A stretch of DNA of 64,000 nucleotides, taken from DASQYE01 sp035940775. GTDB lineage: Bacteria > Acidobacteriota > Blastocatellia > Pyrinomonadales > Pyrinomonadaceae. The first letter of the stretch is position 1. The number at the start of each line of letters is the position of its first letter. Position numbers and translations under genes: made by a program. The notes beneath the pieces were generated by a model. The model had not been told where the DNA came from. It did not search any database and saw nothing but the letters and a program-made list of their open reading frames with translations. The DNA lies in contig DASZEN010000008.1 in NCBI GenBank assembly GCA_035940775.1, positions 62,001 through 126,000 on the forward strand, read 5' to 3'. Below, in pieces: positions 25,440 through 34,096 of the stretch.

Positions 25440-25880
25440 ATGTTCAAAGAGTTCAGGGAGTTCATCGCGCGCGGTAACGTCGTAGACCTCGCCGTGGCGG
25501 TGGTCATCGGCGCGGCCTTCGGAAAGATCGTGACGACGCTGGTGGACGGCGTGATTATGCCGCCCATCGGATTGCTGACAGGCCGCGTGAATTTCACAGA
25601 CAAGTTTTACGACCTGTCCGGCGGCGGTTATAGATCGCTGGCCGAGGCGAAGGCGGCGGGCGCTCCCGCTATCGCCTACGGTGCGCTCACGAACGACCTC
25701 ATCACCTTCCTCATCATCGCCTTTGTAGTCTTTCTGATCGTTCGCGCCGTCAACCGCCTCAAGAGCAAACAGGCCACCGACAGCGGGCCCACCACACGCG
25801 ACTGTCCCTACTGCCTCTCGACCATCCCCCTCAAGGCCACGCGCTGCGCCCAGTGCTGCGCAGAACTGCAAGGAGCATAA
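25440..25880 (+). CDS. mscL: Large-conductance mechanosensitive channel with C-terminal zinc ribbon
   Basis: Pentameric inner-membrane channel that opens under hypo-osmotic stress. ATG 25440 follows AAAGGAGAG. The protein (146 residues) has the canonical start MFKEFREFIARGNVVDLAVAV, with TM1 at about 14-45 containing the Gly-rich GAAFGKI gate, and TM2 near 85-108 (LITFLIIAFVVFLIVRAVN). Instead of the usual C-terminal helix bundle, the last 28 residues form a ribbon with CPYC and CAQCC (residues about 120-141), a likely Zn site. This tail would hang below the pore in the cytoplasm. The MscL core is certain; the metal site is inferred from cysteine spacing. The palindromic element at 25879 begins in its stop codon. 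Confidence 0.93.
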   Translation: MFKEFREFIARGNVVDLAVAVVIGAAFGKIVTTLVDGVIMPPIGLLTGRVNFTDKFYDLSGGGYRSLAEAKAAGAPAIAYGALTNDLITFLIIAFVVFLIVRAVNRLKSKQATDSGPTTRDCPYCLSTIPLKATRCAQCCAELQGA

Positions 25881-26014
25881 CGAAGGGCGGAGAGCGAGCA
25901 GGGATGAAGGGCGGAGGGATGAATGATTGAGTGAATTGTAGATTGATGCTTTCACTCAACCCCTTTCATCCCTCATCGCTCTCCGCCCTTCGTTCCGCCC
26001 TCCGCCCTTCGTTG
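25879..26014. repeat. Palindromic intergenic element, copy 2
   Basis: Near-perfect 30-base arms (25879-25908 and 25965-25994, two mismatches) flank an inner inverted repeat ATTGAGTGAA / TTCACTCAAC (about 25927-25960). The right arm continues into a partial repeat of CCGCCCTTCGTT. The centre resembles the element at 4719-4806. It begins inside the mscL stop codon, so it can also act as a terminator-like hairpin. Confidence 0.65.
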
Positions 26015-26053
26015 TTGGCATCCTAATTGCCGGTAAGTAGGGGAAGAGCCGAG

Positions 26054-26072
26054 GCACGTATTAATAACGTGC
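26054..26072. promoter_or_regulatory. Inverted repeat upstream of hemerythrin gene
   Basis: GCACGT and ACGTGC arms separated by 7 AT-rich bases, centred about 57 bases before the hemerythrin start. Size and position suit a dimeric repressor or activator site. No regulator is identified. Confidence 0.4.
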
Positions 26073-26119
26073 ATTACTGAGAATTGGGGCCGAACAGATT
26101 GAGGGAGGATGGACGCAAT

Positions 26120-26575
26120 ATGGACGCATTTGAACTGTTGAAGCAAGACCACGAGAAAGTCTCCGGCATCTTTGAAAAATTAGAGCCGACCACGGAGCGC
26201 GGGGTCAAGACGCGCGAGGATTTGTTCGCGCAGCTCAAACAGGAGCTTGATATTCACGCGCGCATCGAGGAAGAGATATTCTATCCGGCCATCAAAGAGG
26301 CCGAGGAAACCCATGACATTACGCTCGAAGCATTCGAGGAGCACGCTGTGGTCAAACAGCTTCTATCGGAGCTGGATGAGCTGTCCAAATCGGACGAGAC
26401 CTGGGGCGCAAAACTCAAGGTTCTGAAAGAGAACGTCGAGCATCACGTCGAGGAGGAAGAGGGCGAGATGTTCCCGAGCGCGCGTAAAGTTCTAAGCTCG
26501 GAGCAGATAGAGCAGTTGGGCGCGCGTATGGAGGCGGCCAAGTTGGAGCAGAAAAAGGCTGCGTCGGCCCGCTAA
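26120..26575 (+). CDS. Hemerythrin-like HHE-domain protein
   Basis: A 151-residue four-helix protein expected to hold a di-iron site. Ligand candidates follow the family pattern: His11 (QDHEKV), His46 and Glu50 (IHARIEEEIFYP), His75 (EEHAVV), and His108/109 with Glu112-113 (EHHVEEEEGEMFP). Roles in this family include oxygen or NO sensing and iron handling. ATG 26120 is chosen, with GAGGGAGG upstream; an upstream start would add 12 residues lacking family likeness. A Lys/Ala tail ends the protein. It is a single gene, preceded by an inverted repeat and followed by a large hairpin. Confidence 0.9.
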   Translation: MDAFELLKQDHEKVSGIFEKLEPTTERGVKTREDLFAQLKQELDIHARIEEEIFYPAIKEAEETHDITLEAFEEHAVVKQLLSELDELSKSDETWGAKLKVLKENVEHHVEEEEGEMFPSARKVLSSEQIEQLGARMEAAKLEQKKAASAR

Positions 26576-26605
26576 AAGCGGTTCGACCCGGAACCAGAGC
26601 CGAAG

Positions 26606-26665
26606 GGCGTCGTGCAGTAGTCGCGTCTAATTGACGCGCGACTGTGCGACGCCTTATTCTTTTAT
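26606..26665 (+). terminator. Terminator after hemerythrin gene
   Basis: A long imperfect hairpin (26606-26653; outer GGCGTCG/CGACGCC, inner CGCGTC/GACGCG) around TAATT is followed by TTATTCTTTT. It lies 30 bases after the hemerythrin stop and ahead of the kinase gene. Confidence 0.65.
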
Positions 26666-26746
26666 AGTTAAAGAAGGCATCTAAGTTGTTGCCCGGTGAA
26701 GCCCATAATTTTTTCCGCAGCCCGGTCGAAAGGCCCCCAGACGATA

Positions 26747-28453
26747 ATGCGCGAATGCCCACGGTGCGAACGTTGTTACAATGACGAAGTGCTCGTCTGC
26801 CCCGAAGAGGGCAACAATACGAAGCACACGCTGCCGGGCGCGACGCTCCTCTCGGGTCGGTATCTACTGGAAAAGCGGATCGGGCGCGGCGCGATGGGCC
26901 AGGTCTACCTGGCGCGCGACGAGAATCTTGTGACGCGCCGCGTCGCCGTCAAGACCGTCAGGCCCGATATACTCTCGGACGAGGATATGCAGGAGGGCGA
27001 GGCCATCGCGCGCTTCGAGCGCGAGGCCAGAACGGCCGCCTCCATACGCCACCCGAACGTCGTCGATGTCACGGATTTCGGCAAGACGCAGGAGGGCATC
27101 TTCTATCTCGTCATGGAATACGTCCAGGGCGAGACCATGCATCACCTGCTCAGGCGCGAGGGGACGCTGAGCGTTCAACGCACGCTCGCGCTCCTGCGAC
27201 AGATCGCCGCCGGGGTCGAGGCGGCCCACGACGAGGGCATCCTTCACCGCGATTTGAAGCCCGCCAATATCTTCATCATGCAGAAGCGTAAGAAGAGCGG
27301 CAGCATGTCTGCGGGCGGCGACGGCTTTGTGAAGGTCGGCGACTTCGGGTTGGCGAAGATCGTCACGGAGGCGGCCGCCGAGGCCATCTCGGCGAGCGGC
27401 CCGGCCTCGCGCGGCATCATCGGCACGCCCGAATACATGGCCCCCGAACAGATGCAGCCCGGCTTGAAGCTCGACGCGCGCGCCGATGTCTACGCGCTCG
27501 GGACTATCGCTTATCACATGCTGGGCGGACGCCCGCCCTTCACAGGCGATCTGACGCAACTCATCACGCAGAAGCTCATGGACGCGCCCGCGCCGCTGAG
27601 CAATCTGCGCTCGGACATCTCTGCCGAGGTGCAGCGCGCCGTGATGCACGCGCTTGAGAGAGACCCGGCGGCGAGGCCCGCGACCGTCGCCGACTGGCTC
27701 GAAGAGTTTGAAGCGGCCGTCGGCGAAGAGTCGGACGACGAAGACGCTGGCGACTCGCGCGTTGTGGTGCTCGCTCCGACGGGCGCGGAGGTCTACGTAG
27801 ACGACGAGCGGCACGGCAGCGTCGGCCGCTCCGGTCGGCTCATTCTCTCCTCGATTGCTCCGGGACGCCACGTGCTGCGCGTCTCGCAGACGGGCAATGC
27901 GGACGACGAGCGCGTGATCGAGATTCGCCCCGATTCGAGCGAGCAGATCATACAGGCGAACCTGCGCGCCATAGGCAGCCACGGCAGCAACCCCATCTCG
28001 CCGTCGCGCGGCGGCAGCCTGGGCGAAGCGAGCCACATCGGCGGCAGCGTTCCGGGCGTCGTCGTGTGCGCTCAATGTTCGGCACGCTTTGCAGCCGGAG
28101 TCAGGTTCTGCGGGCGGTGCGGCGGGACGGTCTTTTATTCGGTTGACGGCGCTCAGCACAATGCCGGAAGCATGGGCGGGCAGGTGGCCGGAAGCGGTGT
28201 CGGCTCAGGGGTTTATCCGCTGACCCCTGTACGCTGCCCGCGCTGCGGCGTCGCGTACCCGGCCGGAACAAGATTCTGCGGTCGCTGCGGCACGACTATT
28301 CAGGGTGCTGCACCCGCAACGAACGTGCCGCCCGCGCCGCCTCCAGTCGCCGCTCCGGTGCGCGCTCCCGAGGCGATCTGCTCGATGTGCAGCACGAGTT
28401 ATCCTTCGGGGACGAAATTCTGCGGACGGTGCGGCAGCTACATCAAGGCTTGA
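26747..28453 (+). CDS. Ser/Thr protein kinase with zinc ribbons and PEGA-like domain
   Basis: Hanks-type kinase of 568 residues. The N-terminal mini-ribbon has Cys4, Cys7, Cys10 and Cys18. The kinase domain spans about 38-300 with a Gly loop IGRGAMGQVYLA, catalytic Lys69 (VAVKT), HRDLKPAN (Asp169), DFG (Asp199) and GTPEYMAPEQ, so it looks active. Residues about 345-420 resemble a PEGA/beta-sandwich domain (VVVLAPTGAEVYVDDE). The C-terminal third carries three CxxC...FCGRCG zinc ribbons. No membrane span is seen, so it is probably cytoplasmic. ATG 26747 begins MRECPRCERC; a GTG 51 bases upstream is the alternative. It opens a run with two other signalling or zinc-ribbon genes. Confidence 0.9.
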   Translation: MRECPRCERCYNDEVLVCPEEGNNTKHTLPGATLLSGRYLLEKRIGRGAMGQVYLARDENLVTRRVAVKTVRPDILSDEDMQEGEAIARFEREARTAASIRHPNVVDVTDFGKTQEGIFYLVMEYVQGETMHHLLRREGTLSVQRTLALLRQIAAGVEAAHDEGILHRDLKPANIFIMQKRKKSGSMSAGGDGFVKVGDFGLAKIVTEAAAEAISASGPASRGIIGTPEYMAPEQMQPGLKLDARADVYALGTIAYHMLGGRPPFTGDLTQLITQKLMDAPAPLSNLRSDISAEVQRAVMHALERDPAARPATVADWLEEFEAAVGEESDDEDAGDSRVVVLAPTGAEVYVDDERHGSVGRSGRLILSSIAPGRHVLRVSQTGNADDERVIEIRPDSSEQIIQANLRAIGSHGSNPISPSRGGSLGEASHIGGSVPGVVVCAQCSARFAAGVRFCGRCGGTVFYSVDGAQHNAGSMGGQVAGSGVGSGVYPLTPVRCPRCGVAYPAGTRFCGRCGTTIQGAAPATNVPPAPPPVAAPVRAPEAICSMCSTSYPSGTKFCGRCGSYIKA

Positions 28454-28663
28454 GTCCATCCCTGCATCCCGTATAATGCCACTGGCAAACCCCGCGCCCC
28501 ATACGCGCGCTCCCGGCCCCGTTTGAAGCCAGGTCGTTTGGCTTGCGGCCCAAAGTGAGAGCGAGTGCGTGTTGAAGACTCTGCGCCGCCGAATAAATGA
28601 AGACTGCGCCGCCGAAAAAAATTTAGCCGCCGCCTTTAAGTAAAGAGACAAGAGAGCCTACAG

Positions 28664-29725
28664 ATGAAACGATGCCCAACTTGCAGCCGCACCTATACGG
28701 ACGACGCCCTCAGCTTCTGCCTGGACGACGGCGCGCCGCTGTTGAGCGTCGGCGGCGGTGATGCGCCTTCGTCCTTCGACCCGAACGCGACGCTCGCTTA
28801 TCCAGCGCCGCGCGAGACGACGCCGCCGACAGAGGTCTATCCCCCGCGCGTGCCGCCGCCGCCGCAAAGTCAGGCTCCGCCGCCGCCGCGCCAGCAGCCC
28901 AACTGGTCGCCCGGCCCCGGCCAGCAGCAGCAGCAGCACCAGACGCCTTACCCGCCGCTGACGGCGCGTAAAAAATCGAGCGCGCTGCCGTGGATACTGG
29001 GCGGCGCGGCGCTGCTTCTCGTGCTCGGCATCGGTTTCGTCGTGCTCGTCGCCATTCTCGCCAGCATCGGCGCTAACTCGAATACGAGCCGCGCCAACTC
29101 AAACACCGGCAGATCGACCTCGAACACCACGCGTTCTTCGACCACGAGCAATACGAGCACGGGCCCAACGGGTTCGACGCTCGTCGTGCGCGATGATTTC
29201 ACGACCGAGAAATGGCCCACGGGCGGGACTGCTTACGACAGCCGCTACGAAGACGGCGAGTATCACATGCATTCAAGCTCCGGGAACTACGTGGTCATGC
29301 TCTCGCCCGACCGGAGCGAGTATGAGACCAGGGATAGAACCATACGGGTGACGACGCGCAGCGTTGACGGGACGGCCTCAAGCTACGGCTACGGCCTCGT
29401 CGTGCATGGCGCGATGAAGTCGGGCGAGCCGGTCGGCTATGGCTTTCTGGTCTACACGGGAAACGATCCGTCCTACTCGATCATCCATTTGACGGGCGAT
29501 CAGGACAAGACGCTCGTCAAGTGGACTAGCTCTTCGATAGTACGCAGCGGCACGAACTCGAATCAGATAGAGGTGCGCGTCAAGGGCGACCAGCTCTCCT
29601 ATTATGTCAACGGCCAGTATGTGACGAGCATCACGGATTCGGCCGGTTACGGCGACGGGCGCGTTGGCTTCTTCGCCAGCAACGACAACCCGGTGGCCTT
29701 CGACGACCTGGAGATTTACAAGTAG
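28664..29725 (+). CDS. Zinc-ribbon membrane protein with extracytoplasmic beta-sandwich domain
   Basis: A 353-residue protein, function unknown. The N-terminal ribbon starts MKRCPTCSRTYTDD, with Cys4, Cys7 and Cys19 and Asp where a fourth Cys would be. A long Pro/Gln-rich cytoplasmic linker (about 40-100) leads to one membrane span (about 109-133), then a Ser/Thr/Asn-rich linker. The external domain (about 170-350) reads like a DUF1080/LamG beta-sandwich (VVRDDFTTEKWP, YYVNGQYV, VGFFASNDNPVAFDDLEIY). GAGAG precedes the ATG. The layout suggests it reports an outside binding event to a cytoplasmic ribbon or partner. It lies between two Ser/Thr kinase genes, which makes it a candidate substrate or partner. 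Confidence 0.78.
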   Translation: MKRCPTCSRTYTDDALSFCLDDGAPLLSVGGGDAPSSFDPNATLAYPAPRETTPPTEVYPPRVPPPPQSQAPPPPRQQPNWSPGPGQQQQQHQTPYPPLTARKKSSALPWILGGAALLLVLGIGFVVLVAILASIGANSNTSRANSNTGRSTSNTTRSSTTSNTSTGPTGSTLVVRDDFTTEKWPTGGTAYDSRYEDGEYHMHSSSGNYVVMLSPDRSEYETRDRTIRVTTRSVDGTASSYGYGLVVHGAMKSGEPVGYGFLVYTGNDPSYSIIHLTGDQDKTLVKWTSSSIVRSGTNSNQIEVRVKGDQLSYYVNGQYVTSITDSAGYGDGRVGFFASNDNPVAFDDLEIYK

Positions 29726-29783
29726 AGACGTGGCGCGCGCGCGCGGGGGGCGTCCGCGCCTGGGCCGCGCTTAAGAAATAAAG

Positions 29784-31103
<1,320 letters not shown>

Positions 31104-31117
31104 ACTTTTTCCGGCCT

Positions 31118-31146
31118 TGACAGCGCCGAAGCTAAGCGGTTAAATT
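31118..31146 (+). promoter_or_regulatory. Promoter of tRNA-Lys gene
   Basis: TTGACA (31118-31123), a 17-base spacer and TAAATT (31141-31146), predicting a start about 5 bases before the mature tRNA end. Confidence 0.75.
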
Positions 31147-31157
31147 TTTTCTCACAC

Positions 31158-31230
31158 GGGCCGATAGCTCAGTTGGTAGAGCAGCTGGCTCTTAACCAGC
31201 GGGTCGCAGGTTCGAGCCCTGCTCGGCTCA
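31158..31230 (+). tRNA. tRNA-Lys(CTT)
   Basis: A 73-base cloverleaf. The acceptor GGGCCGA pairs with TCGGCTC (one G-T pair), with discriminator A. The D-arm is GCTC..GAGC, the anticodon stem GCTGG/CCAGC has loop CTCTTAA giving anticodon CTT (reads AAG, lysine), and the T-arm GCAGG/CCTGC has loop TTCGAGC. CCA is not encoded. Confidence 0.96.
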
Positions 31231-31244
31231 TCCTTCTTCTGCTT

Positions 31245-31280
31245 GAAACGGGCGCAACCCGTGTGCGCCCGTTTCCGCTT
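31245..31280 (+). terminator. Terminator after tRNA-Lys
   Basis: A perfect 12-bp stem GAAACGGGCGCA (31245-31256) / TGCGCCCGTTTC (31264-31275) with a 7-base loop, beginning 15 bases after the tRNA, followed by a weak T-rich stretch. Confidence 0.75.
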
Positions 31281-31461
31281 TCATCACCGTTTACGCTTTC
31301 ATCACGCCCCTCGTGAGGCCGCATCGCCTCCCCTTCGCTACGCTACGAAAATCCCGGTCTTGCTGATATGATCTCTTGCATTCCCCAAGCTATCTTAGAA
31401 ATCCCCCGCCGCTCTTAATAGCTGTGCTCTCTACAATCATCCATGCGAGGTGTGAATAGCG

Positions 31462-33558
31462 ATGCGTATTCTGTTTGTCCGCTTTGTGGCGGCTCTGCTC
31501 TTGAGCCTGCTGGGTGTCGCCGCGCTATCCGATTGGCCGGGGCGCGCGGCGTCCGTTCAGAACGCTTCCGGGCAATCGAAGCCCGAGCAGGAGGCTTCCC
31601 TTCCGGGCTTCGACGTGGCGAGCCTGGACAGAAGTGTCGGAGCTTGCGAGGACTTCAACCAGTTTGCTAACGGCGGATGGATGGCTAAGAATCCGGTTCC
31701 GGCCGCTTATTCGAGATGGGGCAGATTTGAGCAGCTCAACGCGCAGAATCTGGAGGTTCTGCATAGCGTGCTCGAAGAACTGATAAAAAAGAAGAACCTC
31801 GTCAGGGGCAGCAATGAGCAGAAGATCGCCGATTTTTATGCGAGCTGCATGGACGAAACCACTATCGAGCGCGAAGGTTTGAGCCCGCTCGCTCCCGAAT
31901 TGAAGCGCATCGAGCAGCTCAGCTCTCTCGCCGACCTGGAGACGGAGACGGCGCGGCTCCACAGGTATAGCATTCCCGTCATCTTCGGTTTCGGCGCGGC
32001 GCAGGATTTTAAAAACTCCCGTCAAGTGATCGCGATGGCTGTGCAGGGCGGCCTCGGCCTGCCCGACCGCGACTACTATACGAAGGAGGACGAGAACTCA
32101 AAAAGGACGCGCGACGAGTACCTCAAACACGTCGCCCGCATGTTCGAGCTGGCGGGCGACGCGCCCGAACAGGCCCAGGCCGAGGCCGCCACCGTGATGA
32201 GCATCGAGACACGGCTGGCGCAAAAGTCGATGACACGCGTCGAGCGGCGCGACCCGGCAGCCATCTATCACAAGATGACGGTCGCGGAATTGAAGACGCT
32301 GACGCCGCATTTTAACTGGACGCGCTACATGAAGGAGGTCGGCCTCGGCCAGATCGAAGCGATCAACGTCGCCATGCCCGATTTCTTCAAGGCCGCCGAC
32401 GAACTGCTGTCGACCGTCCCGGTCTCCGACTGGAAGACATACCTGCGCTGGCACTTGCTCAACGCCGCTGCGGAAACTCTCTCGTCGAAATTCGTCGAAG
32501 AGGATTTCAAATTCAACAAGGCTTTTCTGACGGGCGCGAAGGAGAACCTGCCGCGCTGGCGGCGTTGTGTCACGAGCACGGACAACTCGCTCGGCGAAGC
32601 TCTGGGCCAGCTTTACGTCGAGAAAACCTTTACGCCGCAGGCGAAGGCGCGCGCGCAGGAGATGGTCAGGAATCTGATCGCGGCGCTGCGCGCTGATCTT
32701 TCGACGCTCTCGTGGATGAGCGATGAAACGCGCAAGCGCGCCATCGCCAAGCTCGACGCCTTCGTACGCAAGATAGGATTCCCGGACACCTGGCGCAGCT
32801 ACGAAGCATTACAGATCAACAATGGCCCGTACTACAACAATGCCGTCGCGGCCAACGCCTTCGAGTTCAGCCGCGACCTGCGCAAGATCGGCAGGCCGCT
32901 CGACCGTACGGAGTGGGGCATGACGCCGCCGACCGTCAATGCTTACTACAACCCTTCGATGAACGAGATAGTCTTTCCGGCGGGCATCCTGCAACCTCCG
33001 TTCTACGACCCGCAGGCCGACGACGCCTTCAACTACGGCGGCATCGGGGCCGTGATCGGCCACGAGATGACGCACGGGTTTGACGACAAGGGAGCGCAGT
33101 TCGACGCCGAAGGCAATCTGTTGAACTGGTGGACGCCCGAAGACCTGAAGAAGTTCAACGAGCGGACGGGTTGCGTCGTCGCGCAGTTTGACGCCTACGA
33201 GGTCGAGCCGGGCCTGCGCCAGAACGGCAAGCTCGTCGTCGGCGAATCTGTCGCCGACCTCGGAGGGCTGACCGTCGCTTACGCCGCTTACCAGAAATCG
33301 CTCGAGGGCAAGCCGCGCCCGCCGACGATCAACGGCTTCACACCCGAGCAACGCTTCTTTCTGGGCTGGGCGCAGGTGTGGGCCCAGAACATACGGCCCG
33401 AGGCCGCGCGCTTGAGAGTGGCGACCGATCCGCATCCGCTCGGCCGCTTCCGCGTCAACGGCCCGCTCTCGAACATGCCCGCCTTCGCGGGGGCGTTCGG
33501 CTGCAAGGCAGGCGACCCGATGGTTCGCCCGCCCGAGAAGCGCTGCCAGATTTGGTAA
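31462..33558 (+). CDS. M13-family zinc endopeptidase (neprilysin/PepO-like)
   Basis: Exported zinc metalloprotease of 698 residues that cleaves oligopeptides. The signal peptide covers about residues 1-30. The M13 N-terminal domain (about 55-440) starts SVGACEDFNQFANGGW. The zinc site HEMTH spans residues 534-538, with the third ligand Glu595 in ESVADLGG. NAYYNPSMNEIVFPAGIL is the substrate-binding segment, and the C-terminus ends CQIW, matching the family Cys-x-x-Trp ending. Length and motifs are complete, so it should be active in the periplasm or on the cell surface. It is followed 7 bases later by the HXXEE gene. Confidence 0.95.
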   Translation: MRILFVRFVAALLLSLLGVAALSDWPGRAASVQNASGQSKPEQEASLPGFDVASLDRSVGACEDFNQFANGGWMAKNPVPAAYSRWGRFEQLNAQNLEVLHSVLEELIKKKNLVRGSNEQKIADFYASCMDETTIEREGLSPLAPELKRIEQLSSLADLETETARLHRYSIPVIFGFGAAQDFKNSRQVIAMAVQGGLGLPDRDYYTKEDENSKRTRDEYLKHVARMFELAGDAPEQAQAEAATVMSIETRLAQKSMTRVERRDPAAIYHKMTVAELKTLTPHFNWTRYMKEVGLGQIEAINVAMPDFFKAADELLSTVPVSDWKTYLRWHLLNAAAETLSSKFVEEDFKFNKAFLTGAKENLPRWRRCVTSTDNSLGEALGQLYVEKTFTPQAKARAQEMVRNLIAALRADLSTLSWMSDETRKRAIAKLDAFVRKIGFPDTWRSYEALQINNGPYYNNAVAANAFEFSRDLRKIGRPLDRTEWGMTPPTVNAYYNPSMNEIVFPAGILQPPFYDPQADDAFNYGGIGAVIGHEMTHGFDDKGAQFDAEGNLLNWWTPEDLKKFNERTGCVVAQFDAYEVEPGLRQNGKLVVGESVADLGGLTVAYAAYQKSLEGKPRPPTINGFTPEQRFFLGWAQVWAQNIRPEAARLRVATDPHPLGRFRVNGPLSNMPAFAGAFGCKAGDPMVRPPEKRCQIW

Positions 33559-33565
33559 GGCGAAG

Positions 33566-34072
33566 ATGGCCGAGGAAATCAGTTCGGGCACAGGAAGGCT
33601 GACACGCCTGCTCTGGCTCTACCCGGCCCTCTACGCGCTGCACGTCGCCGAAGAGCACTGGGCGGGCGGCGGATTCCCCGCCTACCTGGAACGCACGCGG
33701 GGCGTGTACCTGACGCCGACCCGCTTTCTGTTGATGAACGGGGTCGGGTGGGCGCTGATGATCGCGGGAATTGTGGCGTCGCGGCGGCTCGGGTTCTCAA
33801 GATGGCTGCTGGTGTGCCTCGCGGCCGTGCTCCTGATTAACGGGCTGGCGCACACGGCCAATGCTGCGTTGAGGGCCGAATATAATCCGGGGCTGGTCTC
33901 CGCATCCCTTCTCTTTATCCCGGTCGGGCTCTATACCCTTGCTCGATTGAGGCGCGCGATGCGCGGGCGCAGGTACGCGGGCGCGATAGTGGCCGGGATA
34001 ATTATTCACGGCCTCGTCTTTCTGCTCGCGCTCGGCGTGGGCGGCGGCGGCGTTCAGACGTTCACTGGATAG
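33566..34072 (+). CDS. HXXEE-domain membrane protein
   Basis: A 168-residue integral membrane protein with four to five predicted spans. The signature HVAEE (residues about 26-30, in LYALHVAEEHW) and a later NGLAHTANA match the HXXEE family (PF13787), of unknown function. The clustered His and Glu within a membrane segment suggest a metal-dependent membrane enzyme, but no reaction is known to me. It starts 7 bases after the M13 peptidase stop and is likely cotranscribed with it. It is convergent with the GGDEF-EAL gene. Confidence 0.82.
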   Translation: MAEEISSGTGRLTRLLWLYPALYALHVAEEHWAGGGFPAYLERTRGVYLTPTRFLLMNGVGWALMIAGIVASRRLGFSRWLLVCLAAVLLINGLAHTANAALRAEYNPGLVSASLLFIPVGLYTLARLRRAMRGRRYAGAIVAGIIIHGLVFLLALGVGGGGVQTFTG

Positions 34073-34096
34073 AGGGGGGTCGGCGACTGTGACCGG

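Noticed and set aside
26864..28159. 431-codon minus-strand frame opposite the kinase
   Set aside because: Kinase motifs on the plus strand are unambiguous; the opposite product is low-complexity Arg/Ala/Asp.
29726..29783. Alternating GCGCGC run after the ribbon membrane protein as a functional Z-DNA or terminator site
   Set aside because: Too short and without a clear stem or T-run; probably GC-rich drift.
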